DNA from: Caldilineaceae bacterium
GTDB taxonomy: Bacteria; Chloroflexota; Anaerolineae; Caldilineales; Caldilineaceae
NCBI GenBank assembly: GCA_022842065.1
Contig: JALHQH010000014.1
Span: forward strand, 34,367-98,366
Direction of reading: 5' to 3'
DNA: 64,000 nucleotides
Shown here: positions 1 through 8,461 of the stretch, piece by piece
How positions within the stretch are numbered: position 1 is the first letter of the stretch
How the letters are laid out: each line of letters starts with the position of its first letter
Notes under the pieces: model-generated
Database searches by the model: none
Seen by the model: only the letters and a program-made list of their open reading frames with translations
Told to the model about the DNA's origin: nothing
Program-made: the position numbers and the translations under genes

Positions 1-435
1 GAAGAGGCGTTGACCATGAGCGACCGTATCGCCATCTTCAACCACGGTAAGATCGAACAGCTCGGTACGCCCACCGACCTCTACGAAAAACCGCAAACCC
101 GCTTTGTCGCCACCTTTATGGGTACCTCGAATGTGGTGGAAGGCGCGCTGGCGCAGGCGCTCACCGGCAGTCCCGCCCCCTTTGCCGTGCGCCCGGAGAA
201 GATCCGGCTTTTGCCGCCCGCTAGTAGTATCGGCAGTGGACAGTGTACAGTGGTCGGCACGCTGCAGGCGGTCACTTATTTGGGATCGCTGACCCGTTAC
301 ACTATCAAAGTGGCACAGGGCAATGAGTTGATCGTCGTGCGCCAGAATGATGAGGTGGCGACGAGTGGGGGCTGGCAAGTAGGGGCACAGGTCAGGTTAA
401 TGTGGCCGGTGGGGGCGAATCAGCGGTTGGGTTGA
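1..435 (+). CDS. potA: ABC importer ATPase, PotA type (3' part only)
   Basis: Only the last 144 residues are in the window. The frame is open at base 1 (EEALT precedes the first ATG at 16), so the Walker A and signature regions lie outside. What is visible starts just after the switch region (MSDRIAIFNHGKIEQLGTP) and continues into a TOBE-type barrel containing VRPEKIRLL. This fits the ATPase of a spermidine/putrescine-type importer (PotA/FbpC group), which drives uptake through two membrane permeases. Those permeases (potB, potC) lie 2.5 kb downstream, behind an unrelated cassette. No binding protein is visible and the substrate cannot be told from this part. The class is certain; the polyamine specificity is only likely. 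Confidence 0.85.
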   Translation, partial: EEALTMSDRIAIFNHGKIEQLGTPTDLYEKPQTRFVATFMGTSNVVEGALAQALTGSPAPFAVRPEKIRLLPPASSIGSGQCTVVGTLQAVTYLGSLTRYTIKVAQGNELIVVRQNDEVATSGGWQVGAQVRLMWPVGANQRLG

Positions 436-617
436 GAAGGATGAAAAGTCGCATATGGGGTCTTTGCCAACTTTTTCGCAATAGTGCATCATCATTTAGA
501 CTATAGAGTGGTGAGTAATCCACCCGTAGTTGAGTTGTAGGAGAGAAAATCCGATGGAATTACATGAGCTATACTGAAGTCAAGTTGAGAACCGGAGTTT
601 TGCTGGCTAACGGGATC

Positions 618-683
618 GCGTGCGTCGCACTGACCGCCAACTGTTTCCAGTCCGCTAGATTCTTTGGTCAGTGCGACGCACGC
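618..683. repeat. Perfect 18-bp inverted repeat, core TGCGTCGCACTGACC
   Basis: Arms at 618-635 and 666-683 are perfect reverse complements around a 30-base loop. The same core (TGCGTCGCACTGrCC) forms hairpins at 33982-34053 and, in shortened form, at 8196-8239, so this is a dispersed element and not a local terminator. It sits in the 294-base gap after potA, where I see nothing else. Confidence 0.8.
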
Positions 684-729
684 TGACCGAAACTAGGGGT
701 CTCATTCTGATTTGAGTATAGTCATTGAA

Positions 730-921
730 ATGAAATTGATCGAGCGGCGTTTGACCTTATACGAAGAAAAGTATGGCATCCTGAGCAAAGATTTTTATCA
801 AGCGTTGGTGGCTGGAAAATTGGAACGCTTTGATGAATATGATGAAACGCGCACCGATTTTAGCCGCTGGAAGGGGATTTACGAGACTTGGGGGCGGCGA
901 CTCCAAAGCTATCAGCATTAA
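730..921 (+). CDS. Small protein of unknown function, possibly antitoxin-like
   Basis: A 63-residue acidic, helical protein (MKLIERRLTLYEEKYG...). I chose ATG 730; a TTG at 712 would add six residues, and neither start has a strong ribosome site. The pattern 'YExKYG, xxFYxxLxAGxL, DExxDxxxW' resembles small proteins often encoded just upstream of DUF6516-type toxins in Chloroflexi and cyanobacteria. The next gene here is a membrane protein and not such a toxin, so the antitoxin idea is weak. It begins the cassette that separates potA from potB. No promoter could be assigned. Confidence 0.55.
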   Translation: MKLIERRLTLYEEKYGILSKDFYQALVAGKLERFDEYDETRTDFSRWKGIYETWGRRLQSYQH

Positions 922-951
922 GGAGTGCACGCCGTTAAATTTGGAGATTAT

Positions 952-1365
952 ATGCAATTGGAGTACATCATTCCTTTTCTGTTTCCAATCTTTTTTATTG
1001 GTTTGTGGGTGATGGTTTGCTTGCTGCTGTCTACGATCGGCGGTTGGTCACGCCTGGCAGAGCATTATCGATCTCCAACCGATTTCACCGGTAATAAGTG
1101 GCAGTTTCAAAGTGGACGTTTAGGGGTAGTAAACTATAAAAGTTGTTTAACCCTTGGCACAAATGATGCTGGTTTGTACTTGGCTGTGTTTCCTTTCTTT
1201 CGTATGGGGCATCCCCCGTTGTTAATCCCATGGCCTGATATACGCGCTACAGAAAGCCAGGACTGGCTATTTTCCTATCGAGATTTCACCTTTACGAAAG
1301 CGCCTACCATCAAACTCCGTGTGCTACGCTCGATAGGGAATAAGATTCGCCCGACACAAGCATAA
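952..1365 (+). CDS. Membrane-anchored protein of unknown function
   Basis: 137 residues from ATG 952, which has GGAGA five bases upstream; the frame also offers an upstream GTG at 925. Residues ~4-30 form one strong membrane helix (hydrophobic, Phe/Leu/Ile rich). The rest is a predicted cytoplasmic beta-rich part with the stretch GHPPLLIPWPDI, which I have seen in uncharacterised bacterial proteins with a PH-like fold. No catalytic motif is visible. It lies 30 bases after the small protein and 100 bases before the AAA ATPase gene, within the cassette inserted in the pot cluster. Function unknown. Confidence 0.65.
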   Translation: MQLEYIIPFLFPIFFIGLWVMVCLLLSTIGGWSRLAEHYRSPTDFTGNKWQFQSGRLGVVNYKSCLTLGTNDAGLYLAVFPFFRMGHPPLLIPWPDIRATESQDWLFSYRDFTFTKAPTIKLRVLRSIGNKIRPTQA

Positions 1366-1402
1366 ATAACATAGGTATGAAGAGTCAAGCTAATGAATTA
1401 GT

Positions 1403-1431
1403 TTGACATTCTGCTGAAAAATGCTTATTAT
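1403..1431 (+). promoter_or_regulatory. Sigma-70-type promoter of the AAA/DUF234 gene
   Basis: TTGACA at 1403-1408, a 17-base spacer, then TATTAT at 1426-1431. The start codon of the ATPase gene is at 1468, giving a leader of about 30 bases. A second AT-rich box (TATAAT, 1458-1463) is too close to the ATG to serve the same gene. Confidence 0.7.
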
Positions 1432-1467
1432 ACGTCAACATTATGATAAAGTTCGCGTATAATCCAT

Positions 1468-2940
1468 ATGAGTAGAGAATTTGTCGGGCGCATAACCGAA
1501 TTGAAGCTGCTGGATGAACTGTGGGCGCGTGATAAAGCCACGCTACTCATTCTCTATGGCCGCCGCCGGGTCGGTAAAACACGGTTGCTGACCTATTGGG
1601 TGCAACAAGCAGATCGCCGCGCTCTCTATTGGGTGGCAGAACCCTCTTCGGCGCTGGATCAGTTACGTTCCTTCTCGCAAGCAATTTACAACTTTGCCAA
1701 TCCAACCTTGCCTGCGCCCCCGGATTTTGCCTTTACCACGTGGGAACAAGCCTGGCAGCAAGTTGCCGTACTGGCTAAAGCAGAGCGGCTGGCGCTCTTT
1801 GTCGATGAATTTACCTATCTGCTAGAAGTTGATCCCAGCATCGCCGGCAAGTTGCAGAATCTCTGGGATCATCTGCTCAGCAGCACCAATCTTGACCTTG
1901 TGCTCTGTGGTTCGCACCTGGGGATGATGCAACGTCACCTGTTGGCCTATCAAGCGCCACTTTATGGCCGGGCCACAGCCCAGTTGCGCTTGCAACCATT
2001 ACCCTTTGGCATGACATCGACCTATTTCCCCGACTATGATGCGGATGAGCGCGTTGCCATTTATGCGATCTGGGGTGGGATTCCAGCCTATTGGGAACGC
2101 CTCAACGCAACGCAAACAATTTCTGACAATATCCGCCGCGAATTGTTAACGCCCAACAATTTGATGCAAGCAGAGCCACGCTTACTGTTGCAAGATTTTT
2201 TAAGCGAACCGCATAATTATGTTGGGGTGCTACGGGCTATTGCCAATAATGCGCGTACACAGAAGGAGATTGCGGCTTTTACTGGCTTAGCACAAAGCCA
2301 TATCTCCCAATATTTGAGCATTCTGCAAGATGCCGGCTTTGTTGAACGGCGCGTGCCAGTGACGCAATCGGAACGTTCACGGCTGGGGCGCTACCATATT
2401 ATTGATCCCTACTTGCGCTTCTACTACCGCTTTTTGATCAATCGCCAAGCGCAACTGGCTTTAGGCATTCAGGATCAAGCGTTGGATGAGATCAAACGCC
2501 ATCTACGTGATTTTATCGGTACGTATACCTGGGAAGAGCTTTGCCGTGAATGGGTGTTACGTGCCAGTGCTAAAGGCGAATTACCAATGTCGGTTGATCA
2601 GGTCGGCAGTGTTTGGACCGCAAATGCGCAGGTTGATGTCGTTGGTATCAACACGATGGAAAAGACCTTAGTGCTTGGCGAATGTAAGTGGGGGCCACAA
2701 CTGATGGGGCGTAACGTTCTGGTCGATCTGGTCAGTAAGAGCGCCGAAATTGTCCCGAAGCAAGGCCAATGGCGGATTCTTTATGTGGCTTTTGCGCGCG
2801 CCGGTTGGAGTGAACCTGCCCACCACTATGCACAAGAACTGAAGCGCATCCAGCCGGCGGGCAGTAACTGGCGATCTGTTGACATGCAACTCTTTGATCT
2901 AAAGCAGATTGATAGTGATTTGACCAGCTGGACCGGTTGA
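1468..2940 (+). CDS. AAA ATPase with DUF234 / nuclease-like C-terminus
   Basis: 490 residues. N-terminal archaeal-type AAA module: Walker A GRRRVGKTR near residues 31-39 and Walker B LALFVDEF near 110. A winged-helix segment follows around 265-310 (KEIAAFTGLAQSHISQYL). The C-terminal DUF234 part ends with QVDVVGIN...LVLGECKW, which reads as the D...ExK core of a PD-(D/E)XK nuclease fold. Such proteins are common in archaea and deep-branching bacteria, often beside mobile DNA; their role is unproven and defence or DNA repair is only inferred. The gene has its own promoter, so it is expressed apart from the interrupted pot cluster. Family assignment is solid, function is not. Confidence 0.85.
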   Translation: MSREFVGRITELKLLDELWARDKATLLILYGRRRVGKTRLLTYWVQQADRRALYWVAEPSSALDQLRSFSQAIYNFANPTLPAPPDFAFTTWEQAWQQVAVLAKAERLALFVDEFTYLLEVDPSIAGKLQNLWDHLLSSTNLDLVLCGSHLGMMQRHLLAYQAPLYGRATAQLRLQPLPFGMTSTYFPDYDADERVAIYAIWGGIPAYWERLNATQTISDNIRRELLTPNNLMQAEPRLLLQDFLSEPHNYVGVLRAIANNARTQKEIAAFTGLAQSHISQYLSILQDAGFVERRVPVTQSERSRLGRYHIIDPYLRFYYRFLINRQAQLALGIQDQALDEIKRHLRDFIGTYTWEELCREWVLRASAKGELPMSVDQVGSVWTANAQVDVVGINTMEKTLVLGECKWGPQLMGRNVLVDLVSKSAEIVPKQGQWRILYVAFARAGWSEPAHHYAQELKRIQPAGSNWRSVDMQLFDLKQIDSDLTSWTG

Positions 2941-2971
2941 CCTGCTTGGCTGACTGATAAGGAATTGACGT

Positions 2972-3907
2972 ATGGCCATTTCTTCTTCACCCCACCCATC
3001 CCCCTGGCGGCGTCTCTCCACCACGCTCTATAACCGCCCGTGGCTGCTCCTGCTGCTGCTACTCGCGCCGCCGCTGCTCTACATGCTGATCTTCTATATC
3101 GGCGCGCTGGTGGCGTTGCTGATCCAATCCTTCTTTCACCTGGATGGTTTCACTGGGCAGGTGGTGCGTGAATTTGGCTTGTCTACCTATCGTAATCTGC
3201 TGACCGCTTCCCATCTGACGATTGCCGGGCGCACGCTGCTGATGGCGGCGGCGGTGACCCTGGCTAGCGCACTTTTGGCCTTTCCGCTGGCCTATTACAG
3301 TGTGCGCTATGCCCCGCCGCGCCTCAAGGGTATCCTCTATCTGGCGGTGTTGCTGCCGCTCTGGTCTTCCTATATCATTCGGGTCTACTCGTGGAAGTTA
3401 ATCCTGGCCAAAGAGGGGATTGTCACCTGGTTCTTTACGCAACTAGGGCTACATGGTGTGCTTGACTGGATCTTGGATTTGCCGCTGATCGGGGGGCCAT
3501 CACTTTCCGTGTCGGCGTTGGGCCTGTTTATCGTTTTTACCTATATCTGGCTGCCCTACATGGTGCTGCCAATTGTCGCCGCGTTGGAGCGGGTGCCGAA
3601 AGCGCTGCTGGAAGCGTCCAGTGACCTGGGCGCGCGACCGGGCACGACCTTGCGTTATGTGATTCTGCCCTTGATCTTCCCCGGCATTGTGGCCGGCTCG
3701 ATCTTTACCTTTTCGCTCACGTTGGGTGACTATATCATCCCCTCAGTGATCGGCAACTCGAATCCCTTTATCGGCATGGCGGTCTATAGCTATCAAGGCA
3801 CGTCGGGCAACATTCCGCTGGCGGCGGCGTTTACGACAATTCCGGTGCTGATTATGGCGATCTATTTGACGGTAGCACGCAAGTTAGGAGCGTTCGATGC
3901 CCTCTAA
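2972..3907 (+). CDS. potB: ABC importer permease, PotB type
   Basis: 311 residues with about six membrane helices and a long hydrophobic first helix after a basic N-terminus. The cytoplasmic EAA loop is seen as [11 protein letters not shown]...YVILP near residues 210-230, the site where the permease contacts the ATPase. This matches the first permease of polyamine/2-aminoethylphosphonate-type importers. AAGGA lies upstream of ATG 2972. It overlaps potC by 11 bases, so the two are translated together. The ATPase partner is the partial gene at the window start. No terminator separates it from the upstream cassette, so read-through from the ATPase promoter at 1403 is possible. Confidence 0.9.
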   Translation: MAISSSPHPSPWRRLSTTLYNRPWLLLLLLLAPPLLYMLIFYIGALVALLIQSFFHLDGFTGQVVREFGLSTYRNLLTASHLTIAGRTLLMAAAVTLASALLAFPLAYYSVRYAPPRLKGILYLAVLLPLWSSYIIRVYSWKLILAKEGIVTWFFTQLGLHGVLDWILDLPLIGGPSLSVSALGLFIVFTYIWLPYMVLPIVAALERVPKALLEASSDLGARPGTTLRYVILPLIFPGIVAGSIFTFSLTLGDYIIPSVIGNSNPFIGMAVYSYQGTSGNIPLAAAFTTIPVLIMAIYLTVARKLGAFDAL

Positions 3908-4706
3908 ACCCATAACCGTACGCACGCCGCCCGGGCTGCTGCTCTCAGCCTTAGGAGTCTTGCTCTTTTTACACGGCCCCTTTGCCGTGGTCATGCTCTA
4001 TGCCTTCACGACTGACGAAGCCGCCTTTACCTTCCCCCCACCAGGGTTGACGACCAAGTGGTTTGAGGTGGCCTGGGCGCGACCGGATCTGTGGGCCGCG
4101 CTCTCGCTTTCGGTGCGGGTGGCGCTTTTGGCCACCGGGGTGGCGCTGATCTTGGGGACATTGGCGGCGGCGGCGGTCTGGCGCAGTCGTTTCTTTGGCC
4201 GCGAGGCGATTTCATTGCTGCTGGTCTTGCCGCTGGCCTTGCCCGGCATTGTCACCGGCATCGCTTTACGTTCAATGATGGGGTTAATCGACCTTCGTTT
4301 TAGCTTCTGGACGATCCTGATTGGTCATGCCACCTTTTGTGTGGTCGTCGTCTACAACAATGTCCTGGCCCGCTTCCGGCGCACCGGCCACAGCTTGATC
4401 GAAGCGTCAATGGATCTGGGGGCCGATGGCTTCCAGACTTTTCGTTATGTGATCCTCCCTAACATTGGCACCGCGCTCCTTGCCGGTGGCATGTTGGCCT
4501 TTGCCCTCTCCTTTGACGAAGTGATTGTCACCACCTTTACCGCCGGCCAACAGGCCACCCTGCCAATCTGGATCTTCAGCCAACTCACCCGCCCGCGCGA
4601 CCGCCCGGTAACCAACGTGGTTGCCTTCCTCGTTGTCACCCTCACCGCCATCCCGATTCTCTATGCTCACTATCTGACCCAACGCGCTGATGATAGCAAC
4701 CATTAA
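3897..4706 (+). CDS. potC: ABC importer permease, PotC type
   Basis: 269 residues, about six membrane helices, with the EAA loop [11 protein letters not shown]...YVILP near residues 165-185. It is the second permease of the polyamine-type importer and starts inside the end of potB (11-base overlap), a usual sign of translational coupling. The sequence ending [15 protein letters not shown] matches the last helix of PotC-like proteins. No binding protein (PotD) follows; the 127 bases downstream lead into an unrelated sensor kinase, so potD is either upstream of the window or elsewhere. Confidence 0.9.
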   Translation: MPSKPITVRTPPGLLLSALGVLLFLHGPFAVVMLYAFTTDEAAFTFPPPGLTTKWFEVAWARPDLWAALSLSVRVALLATGVALILGTLAAAAVWRSRFFGREAISLLLVLPLALPGIVTGIALRSMMGLIDLRFSFWTILIGHATFCVVVVYNNVLARFRRTGHSLIEASMDLGADGFQTFRYVILPNIGTALLAGGMLAFALSFDEVIVTTFTAGQQATLPIWIFSQLTRPRDRPVTNVVAFLVVTLTAIPILYAHYLTQRADDSNH

Positions 4707-4833
4707 GCGTAGGTAGTACTGCGGCGTAATGATAATCATGCAAAAGTCCCATATCAAATCAACCAACTCTATTGTAGACTGGAGAATGAACGACTTGTCA
4801 GAATTTTGTTAGATTCCCAATAAAGGCCGAATC

Positions 4834-7800
4834 ATGGGTTGGATGTACAGCACGATTTTCTTCTACTTGATCAAACAAATTGATTTGGTCTTTGCCAGCG
4901 CGTTGCTGCGCCTTGCCTTTGGTACGCCCTCTTTAGCGGAACAGTTCCTGGCCATGCTCTGTATTATGGCCATTATCGCCGTCGCCATTAATCACCGGCG
5001 CGTGCATGCCAAGGCATATCTACACACAGAACAATATCAGACAATTTTAGAGCGCATGACCGATGGGGTCTTGATTGTTCAAGATGGGTTGATTCACTAT
5101 GCCAACCCCTGTATGGCAGCCATTACCGGCGATTCAGTGGAACAATTGCTTGGTGCCCGCCTTGACCACTATCTGGTGCTAGCGCAACGTCCTCCATGTG
5201 CCGAATGGTCCCCACAGCATGGGGTAGGCGAACATTTGCCCGACGCCGATTGTGTTACGCTGCTCAACCGTCAAGGTGAGCGAGTCGAACTGGAAGTTAG
5301 CCCGAGCAATCTATCCTACCGCGGAAAACCGGCCACCCTTTTTCTAATCCGGGAGGTTACTGCACAAAAATGCGTGGTAGCGCAACAGCGTGCGACCATT
5401 GACTTTTTGACCGCGGTGATCGAAGCTGTCCCTGTGCCGCTGTTTGTTAAAGATCGGGACCATCGTTATCTTCTCGCCAATGAAGCGTTCCGTCACGCGG
5501 ACAAGACGCTGCCTGCAGATCTCATCGGGTTGACCGCGCATGACGTACTCCCAGCAGAGTCCGCAGCTTATATCGATCAGCTAGAGGATGAGCTGTTTGC
5601 GCGCGGCGGCGAGAGTGAGGACGAGTTGGCACTCACGACCAGGGCTGGTGACCCCCTTTATTTATTAGAACGGAAGAAAGTTTGTCAACTGCCCACTGGT
5701 GAACAAATCTTAGTCGTTAGCGTCGTTAATATTACAGAGCGCAGAAACATTGAGCTGCAATTGCGCGATGCCACCGAATATCTGATTTCTGTGCTCAACG
5801 CGGTACCAGATCCCCTCTTTGTCAAAGATGAGTCGCACCGTTTTCTGCAGGTCAATGAAGCTTACTGTCAATTAATGGGCCGCACAGTTGATGAATTACT
5901 GGGCAGAAGTGATCAAGACTTCTTTCCGCCGGAACAAGCGCTGCTCTTTGAGCAGCAGGAAGATCAGGTCTTTGCCCAAGGCGATGCCGCCGAATTTGAA
6001 GAAAGATTGACCGATCTAGCCGGCCGTAGTCTCTTCTTCTTGACAAAAAAAGTAGCATATCAACTGGCTAGCGACCAGAAAATTCTGATTGGCGTCATTC
6101 GCCTCATCACCGAGCGTAAACAATTTGAGGAAGAGTTACGCCATGCCAAAGAGGCCGCCGAAGTCGCCAGCCGCACAAAAAGTCTTTTCCTCTCCAACAT
6201 GACCCACGAATTGCGCACACCGATGAATGGTGTGCTGGGCATGACCAGTCTCTTGTTGGACACTGCACTGGACGAAGAGCAGCAAACGTTGGTTAATACC
6301 ATTCGTGCCAGTGGCGATGCCCTACTGGCAATCATCAATCAGATTCTCGATTATTCGAAGATCGAAGCTGATAAACTGGAACTGGAAGAGACCAATTTTG
6401 CGCTGCGCACAATGATTGAGGAGACCCTGGATCTCGTCGCTTCCCAAGCAACTGCCAAAAATCTGACCCTGGCTTACTTTATCGATGATACGGTACCGCT
6501 GCAACTGCGCCAAGATGTGACCCGCGTACGCCAGATCCTCACGAACCTGATGAGCAACGCCGTCAAGTTTACGGAACAAGGGGAAGTTACGGTGACGGTC
6601 TCTACAAAAAAGGCGGGCGCAGTTTCCTCGATTATTCAATTTGCGGTGCAAGATACAGGGATCGGTATCCCCGCAGAACGGATCGATGCCCTCTTTCACT
6701 CCTTTAGCCAGGTTGATGCCACGATTGCACGCCGCTTTGGCGGGACTGGCCTGGGGCTAGCGATTAGTAAGCGCCTGGCGGAAGCCATGGGTGGCACCAT
6801 GTGGGTTGAAAGTAGCGTAGGCCTTGGCTCGATCTTCTATTTTACGATTTTGGCCTATCATGATGGCATCCAAACGCAAAGTGTCTTTGCCCCCAAACGT
6901 ACGGCTCGCGGTGGCGAAGGCCCTGCGCGGCTCTATGACGGCATTAATCTAGGCCGGCTGAGCGACAAACGCGTCCTTGTGGTGGCTAAAAATGAAACGA
7001 TGAAGCGTCTGGTTACGCAGCATCTACAATCGTGGGCAGTTACCTTAACCACCGTAACCACCCTGGCGCATGCCCAGTCGCGCCTGTTGTTCAACCAGTT
7101 TGATGCACTGATCATTGATCATGCAGTCGTAACTGCTAGTGAAAATACTGCCACTACCCTGTTGCAGCGCTATCCTACCTTGCCAATGGTGATATTGACG
7201 ACCCTTGGTGAACGGTTGCCGGAGCAACTGCTGCGCGAGCGGCTGACGACAGTAACCAAACCAATCCATTCTTCCCAACTGCATGACGCGCTAGTTACGG
7301 TGATTTATGGCAAAATGGTCGACCAGTTGCGGGCCGCAACCCCGCGCAAACCCAAGGTGGAGGCAACCAATGAATATCCGCTACGGATCTTGTTGGCGGA
7401 AGACAACCTCGTCAATCAACGCGTTGCCCTTGGTTTTCTGGCTAAACATGGGTATCGGGCCGATATTGCCGGTAATGGCTTAGAAGTATTGGCCGCCGTT
7501 GAACGCCAACCCTATGATCTGATTTTGATGGATATTAATATGCCGGAGATGGATGGCATCACGGCGACCAAAGCGCTGCGTGACCGTCTGGATGCGGCTG
7601 TGCCGCCTTATATCATTGCGATGACCGCCAACGCAATGTATGAAGATCGTAAACGCTGTCTCGACGCGGGGATGAATGATTATCTCAGCAAACCAATCCG
7701 CATAAGTGAGCTTACTGCGGCCCTCCAGCGTGTACAGGCAAGCAAGCGCGCAGCAGATGAGTTGGCCGTTAACACTGCGCCCGCTGTGACCAGCCCAGCT

Positions 7801-8193
7801 CCTGCTTTGGTCAGCAGCGAATACAGCGGACCCGTTGATGCTAAGGTGCTGCAAGAATTCACCGAGATGATGGGAGAGGGTGGACAGGCAATGGTCACCG
7901 AGTTGATCCGCCTCTATCTGGAAGGGACACCGATCCTGATGGACGAATTCAAAAGTGGTGTGACGACGCAGAATATGGGCAGCATTCAACATGCTGTGCA
8001 TACGCTGCGCTCTGGGTCAGGGCAAATCGGCGCGCTCCATTTTGCGGCCCTGGCGACTGAACTGGAAGAGCTCTGTTACCGCAATGATCTGCCGCTGATT
8101 CTCACCAAAGCGGCTGCACTGCAGGCTGAATATGAACGGGTAATTCACTACTTCCGCACTGAATTTGAACGGCGGATGATGGGTGAGGCATGA
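4834..8193 (+). CDS. Hybrid sensor histidine kinase (TM-PAS3-HisKA-HATPase-REC-REC-Hpt)
   Basis: 1119 residues, BarA/ArcB-like. Two membrane helices lie within residues 1-55, then three PAS domains (about 65-180, 185-300, 310-425). The HisKA site is [13 protein letters not shown] with His458. The ATPase domain shows [16 protein letters not shown] and [10 protein letters not shown] (about 560-680). A first receiver (about 707-820) is degenerate: the acidic pair is replaced (VVAKNET), though one Asp remains in IIDHAVV. A second, intact receiver has EDN and phospho-acceptor Asp900 ([11 protein letters not shown]). The Hpt domain carries His1056 ([10 protein letters not shown]). A complete phosphorelay in one protein is therefore visible, lacking only the output regulator. 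The signal is unknown; PAS2 and PAS3 are close duplicates (PDPLFVKD / PVPLFVKD). Confidence 0.92.
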   Translation: MGWMYSTIFFYLIKQIDLVFASALLRLAFGTPSLAEQFLAMLCIMAIIAVAINHRRVHAKAYLHTEQYQTILERMTDGVLIVQDGLIHYANPCMAAITGDSVEQLLGARLDHYLVLAQRPPCAEWSPQHGVGEHLPDADCVTLLNRQGERVELEVSPSNLSYRGKPATLFLIREVTAQKCVVAQQRATIDFLTAVIEAVPVPLFVKDRDHRYLLANEAFRHADKTLPADLIGLTAHDVLPAESAAYIDQLEDELFARGGESEDELALTTRAGDPLYLLERKKVCQLPTGEQILVVSVVNITERRNIELQLRDATEYLISVLNAVPDPLFVKDESHRFLQVNEAYCQLMGRTVDELLGRSDQDFFPPEQALLFEQQEDQVFAQGDAAEFEERLTDLAGRSLFFLTKKVAYQLASDQKILIGVIRLITERKQFEEELRHAKEAAEVASRTKSLFLSNMTHELRTPMNGVLGMTSLLLDTALDEEQQTLVNTIRASGDALLAIINQILDYSKIEADKLELEETNFALRTMIEETLDLVASQATAKNLTLAYFIDDTVPLQLRQDVTRVRQILTNLMSNAVKFTEQGEVTVTVSTKKAGAVSSIIQFAVQDTGIGIPAERIDALFHSFSQVDATIARRFGGTGLGLAISKRLAEAMGGTMWVESSVGLGSIFYFTILAYHDGIQTQSVFAPKRTARGGEGPARLYDGINLGRLSDKRVLVVAKNETMKRLVTQHLQSWAVTLTTVTTLAHAQSRLLFNQFDALIIDHAVVTASENTATTLLQRYPTLPMVILTTLGERLPEQLLRERLTTVTKPIHSSQLHDALVTVIYGKMVDQLRAATPRKPKVEATNEYPLRILLAEDNLVNQRVALGFLAKHGYRADIAGNGLEVLAAVERQPYDLILMDINMPEMDGITATKALRDRLDAAVPPYIIAMTANAMYEDRKRCLDAGMNDYLSKPIRISELTAALQRVQASKRAADELAVNTAPAVTSPAPALVSSEYSGPVDAKVLQEFTEMMGEGGQAMVTELIRLYLEGTPILMDEFKSGVTTQNMGSIQHAVHTLRSGSGQIGALHFAALATELEELCYRNDLPLILTKAAALQAEYERVIHYFRTEFERRMMGEA

Positions 8194-8195
8194 GG

Positions 8196-8239
8196 TGTGT
8201 GCGTCGCGCTGGTCGTACGCGATCGGGGCGACGCACACA
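8196..8239. repeat. Hairpin, 12-bp perfect arms, short form of the TGCGTCGC family
   Basis: Arms 8196-8207 and 8228-8239 are perfect reverse complements (TGTGTGCGTCGC). It begins two bases after the kinase stop codon and shares TGCGTCGC with the hairpins at 618 and 33982. No T-run follows, so it is not a standard terminator. The remaining ~220 bases before the next gene hold nothing I recognise. Confidence 0.65.
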
Positions 8240-8461
8240 AGTGGTAGCAGAAACACGTCCCCAAAGTGAAATGCATCCGCTACTTGTAACTATATTTCTT
8301 CCCCGGTGTTATCTGTAGTATGCTAATCACTTAGTGCAACAACTACATCCGGTCAATGCGCCAGTAGTTTCTAGGCTAACTGCGCGCAAAAACTCTCCAG
8401 ATCCACTGACCAGCATCACAGCCCGCGCCGATGGGGGCTGCGCTCTGGCAGGAGCAGTTAC

